Position numbers and translations under genes: made by a program. A stretch of 64,000 nucleotides of DNA, from the NCBI GenBank assembly GCA_043228905.1, contig JBHGNT010000017.1:2728001-2792000 (forward strand), written 5' to 3'. This document shows positions 51,231 to 60,022 of the stretch, piece after piece. This DNA is from Azolla caroliniana (lineage: Eukaryota > Polypodiophyta). Every line of letters begins with the position of its first letter. The stretch's first letter is position 1. The notes under the pieces were generated by a model. The model was not told the origin of the DNA and did not search any database. It saw only the letters and a program-made list of their open reading frames with translations.

Positions 51231-51815
51231 GACCACCGAGGTCTTGAACCGAAGAGCAGGTGATTGAAGGGGAAAGAGGAAGAGAGCGACGCCCGGTCAC
51301 ATATGAGCAAAGAAACACAAAAGGGGGGGGGGGCACGGCCCTTCAAGACAGAAGACGCGAATGGACACAGAGATAGGGAGACACAAGTGTTTGTATATTA
51401 ACGAATATCAAGTACACAACAAAGCACGCGAGTGGTTAGAACCGAACAGGCTGGCGAACAGATGCCGATGCCTGTTCGTCTGTGCACGAAAGGAGAAAAG
51501 GGTGGAGGTGCTGCCGGAAGCACACAGGCGTTCCTCGAAGCAGCGCGAGCCTCCCGAAACCCTGCAGAGAAGAGCAATGGAGAACGAACAGAGGAGAAGC
51601 GTTCGGTTCCGGTCCGACAGCACTTCGTCCTCCTTAATGCGCAATCCCTTCTCCCTGCGTTTCCCTCATTTACTTCCTACCTACCGAATCTAACTACCCA
51701 GGATATCTCTATGTACCTAATTCTCTATTATATACATTAAGAGCGCGCACACGTGAAGGGCCGGTTCATGGGCGCTATTCACCGATTGCGCCAAGGGACG
51801 GTTTTCTTCACGACA
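51231..51815 (-). repeat. 5' LTR of gypsy L, main piece
   Basis: Continues 45951 after M. Near 51655-51670 the 3' LTR's CTCTCCTTTATAGCGTC segment is missing, consistent with deletion between two TCTCCCTC repeats. It ends at 51815 and is followed by the CCGT duplication. Confidence 0.92.
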
Positions 51816-53819
51816 CCGTACTACCTTGAGTATTTGCCGATTCTTTGTTTTGGCGACTCTATTTTGTTGGGGTGTGTGTCGGCATGAGAATTCTCTCCGA
51901 ATGCCTTCACTTTGGAGGTAGGAGGTGAATTCGTCGGAGAAATACTCCTTTGCTCCATCTGATTGTTGGCATCGAATGTGCTGACTGTTTTCTTTCTTGA
52001 CTTGCTCATTTATCTTTTGGAAGTGGGAGACCACTTCGCTCTTCTTCTTCATCGGAAAGATCCACATGTAGCGGGAGTAGTCGTCGATGAAGGTGGCGTA
52101 GTATTGACATCCGTCGATTGTCGATGTTTGAGCCAATCCCCATACATCCGAGTGTATGATGTCAAGGAGGCCTTTGCTTACGGAGCTCTCCTTCGGAAAT
52201 GGGAGTCGATGTTGTTTGCCGAGTTGGCACGCTTCGCATACTCGGTCGACTCGAATGCCGGAAGTCCAATCACGACTCCCTTTGATTGCATTGCTTGAAG
52301 CCGTTGAAGGTTTATGTGGTCGATTCTTTTGTGCCACAACTCGATGCTTGTCTCGGTTTTGAGACCTTTGGCATACATGGCCGATTTCATCTCGTTCGAA
52401 TCGAGGATGAGCATTCGACCGTCTCTCCGTCTCTCCATCCCTTGGCTATGAGTCAACCATCTTTCTCGATGAAACAACCTTCGTTGTTGAAGCGGACTTG
52501 CATGCCTTGCTCCACGATTTGGCCAACTGAGACCAAATTCTTCGTTATTGTGGGCACGTGCAAGACATTCTTGATGCAAGTTTGCTTGCCTTCTTTCCCG
52601 AATGGGACATTGCTGATGTGCCGAATGGGATGTGTGGTGTCACCTGCCATCTCTATGGAGCCGGGTCGATCCGGTGTACGCAGGTCATTGAACCACTCTT
52701 TGTGGGATGTCATGTGATGTGAGGCACCAGAATCGACGAACCACACGTCTTCTGAATTGGAGGTGCTTACAGAGTCAGAAGCAGTCATAGAGTTCGCTCC
52801 ATGTCTCATTACAAATACACCACCGTAGTCGTCATATTTGGAGTTGTTGGCATAGTTTGTGAGTTGTTGGCTTGTCGAATCCGACTCACTTCTCTTCACA
52901 GTGGCTGATTTTGCCGCAATAGTTGCAAGCAATGGGCCACGTTTGCCGACCTTGTTCGGCATGGAAGCTCCCTCTTCTTCCGAAGGTTCCTTGATGGCTT
53001 CCGTCTTGTTGTTGAAGGTTTGAGTTCCCTTCATGTGATGGGTCGAATCGACCTCTTCTACCACCTCAACCTCGTCATGGGCCACGTTTGCCGACCTTGT
53101 TCGGGATGGAAGCTCCCTCTTCTTCCGAAGGTTCCTTGATGGCTTCTGTCTTGTTGTCGAAGGTTTGAGTTCCCTTAATGTGATGGGTCCAATCGACCTC
53201 TTCTATCACCTCAACCTCGTCCCCGGCCACCATCCGAATTCGAGAAGAACATTTGTCCTTCTGATGTCTTGGTTTTGGTTTGGACATGGTTCTCTTCAAC
53301 CATTAGCATTGATTCAAGGTCGAATAATGAAGGAGGGTTTTCCCTCGCCAAGGTTGCAGTCCTCAACGAGTCGAATCGTTGTGCGAGGCCACCCAAACAT
53401 ACTTGAACCATCTTGTCTTTGTCGACGTTTATTTTGATGGAGCCAAGTGAGTCACAAATGCTCTTGATCTTGGCGGTGTAGTCTGACACAGACATGTCTT
53501 TATGCCGAATGTTGTTCAACTCTTGTCGGAGTTGAAGCTTTTGGGCAGTCGTGTTGGCGGCGAACATTTTCTTTATGTTCTCCCACGCTTTTAGGCGTCT
53601 TGGCGTCTCGAATGTGGCTAAGCATGTGATCATGGACACATGTTGCCAAGCAATACATGACTGGACTGGCCGCTTACTCCCATGTTGAGTAGTCCGCGTT
53701 CTTTGGGTCGGGTCAATTTTCTTGAGCGCCATTGATGTAGCTCCAATACCTTTGGCCGACGAGGTATTGGTTCATCTTGTACTCCCAAGATGAATAATTG
53801 GTCCGGTCTAGCTTTTCAC
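51816..53819 (-). pseudogene. Copia N gag-protease-integrase
   Basis: Minus strand. Gag begins within KLDRTNYSSWEYKMNQYLVG (about 53815-53750, start lost) and continues through 53732-53211 (AWENIKKMFAANTTAQKLQLR). A 145-bp tandem duplication then shifts the frame. A zinc-knuckle relic CNYCGKISH survives out of frame near 52900-52930. Protease WFVDSGASHHMT is in 53085-52453. GAG-pre-integrase and integrase (CEACQLGKQHRLPF, IIHSDVWG, HTPQQNRVAKTKN) are in 52337-51820. It is cut by L inside integrase and continues at 39002-38950. RT and RNase H were not found. Confidence 0.9.
52936..53225 (-). repeat. 145-bp tandem duplication inside copia N gag
   Basis: 52936-53080 and 53081-53225 are near-identical (GCCACGTTTGCCGACCTTG at the start of each). 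They encode the same acidic GTQTFNNKTEAIKEPSEEE / GTQTFDNKTEAIKEPSEEE stretch. 145 is not a multiple of three, so the duplication itself breaks the frame. Confidence 0.9.
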
Positions 53820-54421
53820 TACGGAGAGTCGGATGGTGCAGGCCCGGTATAAACCGGATGAGGAGTACCCGGCTACGGAGAGCCGGATGGTGCAGGCCCG
53901 GTATGAACCGGATGAGGAGTACCCGGCTACGGAGAGCCGGATGGTGCAGACCCGGTATGAACCGGAGGAAGAGACATATTCGTAAATATGTTTCTGAGAG
54001 CCCATTGTGGCTATATTTGTAAATAGCCGAAAAGTCATATTAGTATAAATATGACTTAGGGCAAGCTAATATTAGGTTGTTGTCAATTTTCTATATTACA
54101 TGAGATTAGTGTGCGTAACGTTGTACAGAGAGAGAGAGAGAGAAAGAGGTTGCTGCCTCTGTTGTAACCGCCCCCTGTGGCGAAGATCGTGAATCCGAGG
54201 TTGTTGCCTCCATGTACTCACTGTTTTGTACATTCATACATAGTGACAGTTTGCAGCCTGTGGGCTGCCGTGGTTTTTTCCCCTAGTTTGGGGTTTTCCA
54301 CGTTAACCTCCTGTGTACCATTTCTCTTCTTTGTGTCGTGTTCTATTTCCCGTTTTCTGTGTATGAAAAGAAACTCGGTTGTGGCCGAGTCTTGCGCATA
54401 AGGAACGACAAGTTCCCGTCA
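53820..54421 (+). repeat. 5'-truncated LTR P (copia type) with 54-bp tandem repeats
   Basis: Plus-oriented. Begins inside a tandem array (GGAGAGYCGGATGGTGCAG units at about 53823, 53877, 53931) and shares with LTR S the phrases AAATATGTTYC-GAGAGCCCA-TGGGGCTATATTTGTAAATAG and AGTATAAATATGAC. Ends ACAAGTTCCCGTCA at 54421, next to RT sequence of O. It is the opposite orientation to O, so it is not O's own 3' LTR. Its left end is a breakpoint against copia N. Confidence 0.8.
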
Positions 54422-56643
54422 GGAATGCCGTCTTCACGTCTAGCTGCTCTACCTCGAGGTCCATGCTTGCCGCTACACTCAGCACCGTCCGGATGGAGGT
54501 CATCTTTACTAACGGGCGTCTTGTCCTCCATGAAGATAATATCTCAACTCCGGAATACCTTCTTGTCAACCGGGTCCCACACTCGGTAGTCGAACTCATC
54601 GTCGTCGTAACCGAGGAATATGCATGGCTGGGTCTTTGGATCCAACTTTCCTCTCCGGTCCTTAGCTACATGCACATACGCGAGACACCCGAATACCTTT
54701 AGATGCCGGTAGGACACTTCCTTACCGGTCCAGACTCTTTGTGGCGTGTCTCCGTCCAAGGGGTGATCTGTTTATCACATATGTCGCCGTCGACAGTGCC
54801 TTAGCCCAAAAATTCTTGGGTAGTTTTGCATGCGCCAACATACTCCGGACCCTCTCCATTATGGTCCGGTTCATCCTCTCGGCCAACCCATTTAGTTCCG
54901 GCGTCTTCGGCACGGTAAATTTGAGCCGGATTCCCTTCGAGCGGCAGTACTCCTCGAATTGCCCCCGGTATTCACCTCCGTTATCTGCTCGAACCGCCTT
55001 CAGCTTCCGACCGGTTTCTCTTTCCACTCTCGCGTGGAGCTCTTTGAATACAGATAGCACCTGATCCTTCGTCTTCAACAGTGTGGCCCACAGCTTCCGG
55101 CTGTGGTCATCTATGAACGTCACGAAGTACTGCGATCCTGCATGTGACTTCGTGTCCACTTGACACACATCAGTATGCACCAACTCCAGTGGTGCATTAC
55201 GTCTCATTGATGGCCTTGGTCGGATGGAGGTCCGGTTTTGCTTACCGGCCAGACAATCAGTGCACTTCTCCAAGTGCACGTTCTTCACTGGAATGAGGTT
55301 GTCGTCTGCAAGCCTCTTCATCCCCTTCTCGCTCATGTGACACAGCCTTTTGTGCCACAGCTCACCGGCAGTGTTAGATGCCACGTTCACTTCCTCCGGA
55401 CATAACCGGGCATTCATCAGGTACAACGTGTTTACCTTCCGAGCCCGAGCCACAATCAGGCTCCCTTTGCTGAACTTCATAACACCGTTCGGGATGCTAC
55501 CTGTGTAGCCTTCATCATCTAGCCGACCAGCTGATATCAGGTTAAGTCGAACCTGTGGAACGTGTCGGACATCCTTCCGCAGCATCTTGCATCCGGTTGG
55601 TGTTGTCAGCCACACATCTCCTATGCCGACAATTCGGCATGTACCTTCATTCCCCATCCGGACACAGCCGTGATCACCGGTTGAGTAGGATGAGAAGCAT
55701 TTCCGGTCCGGGGTAAGGTGGAATGACGCTCCGGAGTCGACCACCCAAGTCATCTCGTTGCCGGCAAGGTTTAGCTCACTCTCCTCGGTGATGAGCATCA
55801 ACTCTTCTTCACTTGCCGCGATTGTCGTCGTTCCCTTCCGGTCCGGCCCCCTCCGGTCTTTACCGTTCCGGTCTGGTGTCCACTTTGAATCGGTACCGTC
55901 GGTTTCCTTGTCCTTCCGGAAGTGCCGACAGTTCTTCTGGAAGTGTCCCGGCTTGCCGCAATAGAAGCAAGTAGGCCTCCCCCTTGACTTTGACCATGTC
56001 CCCGACTTCTCTCGGTTCTAGGGACTGCGGTTCCTTTGTCTTCCGCGTTCCAATTCGGTAAGGAGCGCTTGGGAGTCGGAGCTCATATCCTTATCTTTCC
56101 GATGCGCCTCCTCATCTAGCAAGCTCGACTTCACTCTTGCTAGGGATAACCGTTTCCCTTCTGGCCCGGCGTTGCCCAAAGTGACAACCAACGTCTCCCA
56201 ACTATCCGGGAGGGAACCGAGGAGGAGTAGCGCTAGTACCTCATCGGCGACAGGTACTTCCAATGATTTTGCCTGGTGTATCAGCCCCTGGAAGGCATTC
56301 ATGTGCTCCGCCATGCTGGAGCCATCTTGGTACCGGAGTCTTACTAGCTTTCGGAATACGGAAACCTAGTTTACAACATTTTTGTTCTGAAACATAATGT
56401 CGATCTTCTCCCAAAGCTCATGAACCTTGCTCTCTTCATTGAAGTTGTTGTATAGGCTCATGTCGATGAAGCACCGTATGTACGCCGTTGTCTTCATGTG
56501 CATCACCTCCCATATCGTGGCGTCGATTTTGTCCGGTCTCTTGTCCCCGAACTGAACCGGCAACCAAAGATCTTTAACCACGACTTCCACACTGAATAGT
56601 TGGAGCCAGTGAGCTTGAACATGCCGCCCAACGATTCGTCCAT
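54422..56643 (-). pseudogene. Copia O gag-protease-integrase-partial RT
   Basis: ATG 56643 (MDESLGGMFKLTGSNYSVWK) followed by an early frameshift near 56585. Gag runs to 56018 with stops at 56366 and 56018. The zinc knuckle is CFYCGKPGHFQKNC. Protease WVVDSGASFHLT, the pre-integrase finger and integrase (LELVHTDVCQV, DNGGEYRGQF, NGLAERMNRTI) lie in 55801-54722. A frameshift near SPLGRRHAT follows. FMEDKT is then joined to VKMTSIRTVL, so about 215 residues present in J (linker and RT start) are deleted. Inactive. Confidence 0.9.
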
Positions 56644-56658
56644 TTTCTGTGTCGTTTC

Positions 56659-56670
56659 ACTCTGATACCA
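56659..56670 (-). promoter_or_regulatory. Primer-binding site of copia O
   Basis: The complement is TGGTATCAGAGT, one mismatch to the initiator-Met site, three bases inside the LTR. Confidence 0.9.
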
Positions 56671-56673
56671 CTT

Positions 56674-57411
56674 TGACAGGAACTGCTTGCTCCCTATGCG
56701 CAACGCTCGGCCACAACCGAGCTTAGAATCATACACAGAAAACGGGAAATGAAAGCACGACACAATGGAGAGAAGAGTACACAGGATGTTTAATGTGGAA
56801 AACCCTGAGAGGGAAAAACCACGGGAGTCCACAAACTCCAAACTATCACTATATCACAATGATTACAACAGTGAGCTCACGGAGGCAACGACCTCGTGCT
56901 CACGATCTTCGCCACAGGTGGCGGTTACAACAAAGGCAACAACCTCTTTCGATGTCTCTCTATACACTGTTACGCACTCTCTTCTTGCACCAACAAGAAT
57001 GACAACAACACCTCTAAGTTTGCCCTAAGTCATATTTATACTAATATGACTTTTTGGCTATTTACAAATATAGTCTAGATGGACTCTCAGAAACATATTT
57101 ACTAATATGTCCCTTCATCCGGTGAGCGCTCCTCACCGGGCCTGCATCATCCGGCGCTTGCCGGGCACACGTCGTCCGGTTCTCACCGGGTCTTCCGTTT
57201 TCGGGTACTCTTCATCCGGTTCTCACTGGGTCTTCACCGTCCGACTCTTGCCGGGTACTCGTCATCCGGTTCTCCGTAGCCGGGTACTCCTCATCCGATT
57301 CTCACCGGGTCTTCCGTTTCCGGGTACTCCACATCCGGGTCTTCCGTTTCCGAGTTTGCTCATCAGTACTGTTCTTCTCATCTCCCATCCGGATGGACCT
57401 GTTTCCTAACA
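56674..57411 (-). repeat. 5' LTR of copia O
   Basis: 738 bp. On the minus strand TGTTAGGAAACAGGTCC (57411) to GTTCCTGTCA (56674). About 57115-57350 is an imperfect array of CATCCGGTTCTCACCGGGTCTTCCG-type units, the same kind as in P and S. A TATAAATATGAC-type promoter lies on the minus strand near 57030-57050. Confidence 0.9.
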
Positions 57412-57611
57412 CGAGCTACCCATTTGTGTATTCGTTTTGATCAGTGTCTTCTCTTCTTTTGCTTTTCTTCCTTCTATCACGTACACGTGCTACGTAGCAG
57501 CACTATGGTAGGTGATAGCCGGATTTTTTCGTCGGCATCTCGAACACACAATCACGGAGTCGGGTGGGCTTAGTGGATTTTCCAAACCACACGTGACACG
57601 CTCTGATACCA
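57412..57611 (-). other. Leader of a copia Q copy, with primer site 57600-57611
   Basis: The complement of 57600-57611 is TGGTATCAGAGC (initiator Met). About 190 bases of leader lead to ATGGGTAGCTCG, a gag start, where O interrupts. The coding rest of this copy is not seen in the window. Confidence 0.82.
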
Positions 57612-58200
57612 TGTTAAAAATTAGGTCATTAAGCAAGGGGTTAATTAGTACCTAATTATGTGATTAAGCTAAGGCGAAGATTATGTGATATGCGAGTGTG
57701 TGTGTGAGAGGAAGAGAGAGAAGTAGTTATACTTATGAACAACACAAGATGGGGGATGATTAACTCTATATTAAATTAGCATCATCATCATCATCATCAA
57801 ATACAAAAATTAGTACAATAATCCAAAGAAATGGTAGTTAACTCACAAATATATGAGTGAAAGAGAAGAGAGAATAAAACCCGGATGATAGAGCCCACAA
57901 GTCGAAGTAGTAAGAGTGTAGATCTCACATTGAATTCTTTCTTTTCTATCTCGTTTTCTTCTTCTTATACTTCTCAAAGAAAACAGTCGTGTTGTTTTGT
58001 TTTGGACCCCTCTTTATTTTCTTTACACACACACATACACTAAAAACGTAACTTACATTTACCCTTTTCAAGAAATAATGAAAGGGTAACAATTACTAAA
58101 GAAAGAGACAAAACGTTTGTTTTGTTTCATACTACTACTATTACTACTAATAAATATTATTAAAAAAGAAAAAAGAAAATAGTGATCGGACACATTAACA
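57612..58200 (-). repeat. LTR of copia Q, serving as both 3' and 5' LTR
   Basis: 589 bp, plus-strand TGTTAAAAATTAGG ... CACATTAACA. On the minus strand a polypurine tract (complement of ATCTCCCCCTCC, 58201-58212) precedes it and a primer site follows it. It therefore ends one internal region and begins the next. AT-rich with an (ATC)n run (57780-57797) and (ACT/ATT)n near 58130-58160. Confidence 0.87.
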
Positions 58201-59672
58201 ATCTCCCCCTCCGGTCACACAAGGAGAAGATTGCTTGTGTCTCAATTCATCTCCATTCAAGCAAGCCTGGGACATAGCTCAAGCTTCTCCCTTGGAACCA
58301 CCTTTGTCATCTGTATGAACTTTCTCTAGCTGCAACATTTGCTCCTTGATTGCCAATTGTAACCAATGATACCTTACATCGATGTGGTTTGTCCGTGAAT
58401 GATACATTGAGTTCTTGGTTAGGTGCATTGCACTTTGACTGTCACAAAAAGCCACATAAGTTAATTGATTCAAACCCAATTCTAAAAGAAACCTTTTCAT
58501 CCAAAGCATTTCTTCTAGCCTCAGTTGCCGCAATGTATTCAACTTCCGTAGTGGACAATGCAACACACTTTTGCAATTTGGATTGCCATGATATAGCTCC
58601 CCCTGCAAAAGTAAATAAGAAATTGGATGTAGATTTCCTACCATCAAGATCTCCAGGCATGTCTGCATTTGTAAAGCCTTCAAGAATTGGTTTAGAACCT
58701 CCAAAACAAATGCACAGCTTAGATGACCTCTCAAATACCTTAGAATAATCCATTTTACCGCATTCCAATGAGATTTACTAGGGTTAGAGAGATACCTACT
58801 AACTGTACCAACAACGTGTGCAATATCTGGTCGTGTGCTAACCATAACATACATTAAGGTGATGAGAAATCGTTGCGGAATATAAATCACAATGAACAGA
58901 CACTGTTGAAATACGAATCACAGAAATATGCCAATAAAAGACAAGATGAACAATGGTGCATAGAGATTTACGTGGAAACCCGAAAACGGGGAAAACCACG
59001 GGTGAACAGATTTCTTCACTATACAAAGTGGATATACAACACTGAGAGGAATACAACACTTTGTCGAGTGTATCAACCGCACAGGGCTCTCGCGTCTGCT
59101 GTTACTCACATAGATATGGCGCGGCTCACACTTCTCTCTCTTACACACTCACAGGTTCTCTTACTCTGTTCGTCTCACTAACACCTTTCTGTACACATCA
59201 TAAAGTTTGTCCTAGTTGCATATATACTTACACAACTTTCCGTCTATTTACATACTTAGCCCTCATGTAGCACACATTCAGACTATTTACAAATATAGTC
59301 TCCTGAGTTGGCTATTTACACGATTATGGTTTCTCTCTCTCTCCCCATCCGGAGAGACCTGTTTCCTAACATCATCATTATTATTACCATAATAATAATA
59401 GTCGAATTCACAAACACTCGACTCACTGTTTTCGACTCTTCGACTGTCGTCTTTCCGAACAGTCGGCTCTTCCTTCCATTAGAGGGACATATTCCCAACA
59501 TAAGGATCCAACCGTCGAGGCATAGGGAATTGACAACATCTCAACTTTTTCCAAACTATTTTTCAACCTACATACCAAATGTTCTTTCCCTTTCTCTTCA
59601 AAACCCTCCGGTTGTTCCATGTATATTTCCTCGTTTAGGTCACCATGTAAAAAAAACACGTTCGTGTTCACA
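58201..59672 (-). pseudogene. Copia Q RT and RNase H, deleted and frameshifted, split by solo LTR R
   Basis: From 59672: FLHGDLNEEIYMEQPEGFEE and HLVCRLKNSL, then directly EKVEMLSIPYASTVGS. About 140 residues including the YVDD box are missing. After R (58860-59500) it continues YVMVSTRPDIAHVVGTVSRYL and RNase H (DGRKSTSNF, STTEVEYIA, CDSQSAMHL) in two alternating frames. It cannot reverse-transcribe. The left part of RT and everything before it are absent. Confidence 0.88.
58860..59500 (-). repeat. Solo LTR R
   Basis: 641 bp. On the minus strand TGTTGGGAATATGTCC (59500) to TTTCTCATCA (58860), with a perfect 5-bp duplication TAAGG (58855-58859, 59501-59505). Removing it rejoins the Q reading frame. 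It contains an internal TGTTAGGAAACAGGTC (complement, ending 59374) identical to the start of the O/S LTRs. Confidence 0.94.
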
Positions 59673-60022
59673 AGTGGAAGGATCGTGCATAAATGGAAGG
59701 ATAAGGAAAATTTTGGTTTATTTTAGGGTTTTTTCAATGATTTTACAAAACACATTGATACCAGTATCATACATGTTCAAACATACTTTGAAAAAGGTTA
59801 AAAATCCACTATTTCCGTGATTTAGAAGTAACTAAAAAAAGAGAAATTTCAAAAAGTTACATTCTCAATTTATATCACAAACTTTGCAACCAATGTTATT
59901 TTATAAGAAACGATTTTTTAGAAATCATAAGAATTCAAAACACATGCTTTTATATTACTCGATTTGTTACAAGCAGAATGTATTTACACTTAATAGCCAA
60001 AAATACATTCATGATCATTCCT
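59673..60022. other. AT-rich spacer, nothing recognised
   Basis: Between the Q fragment and the DUF7869-like locus. No ORF of note, no LTR motif. A short inverted repeat AACACG/CGTGTT lies at about 59655-59670 beside the junction. Confidence 0.6.

Larger units (their letters stand above)
39003..51815 (-). mobile_element. Gypsy element L, with nested K1 and chromovirus M
   Basis: Minus-strand relative of E2 inserted in copia N, with a perfect 4-bp duplication CCGT (38999-39002, 51816-51819). 3' LTR 39003-39664, 5' LTR 45913-45951 plus 51231-51815. The gag-PR and pol regions are complete in outline but broken by several stops and two deletions. The 5' LTR lost a segment with its TATA box. Confidence 0.93.
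54422..57411 (-). mobile_element. 3'-truncated copia O
   Basis: The 5' LTR 56674-57411, initiator-Met-type primer site and gag through early RT remain. RT ends at DVKTAFL, where LTR P stands. The 3' LTR is missing. It is closest in wording to J. It lies in the leader of copia Q (just after its ATG, MGSS). Confidence 0.88.

Noticed and set aside
53823-53967. CRISPR-like array from 54-bp units in LTR P
   Set aside because: Units are contiguous without spacers, lie inside a retrotransposon LTR, and the genome is eukaryotic.
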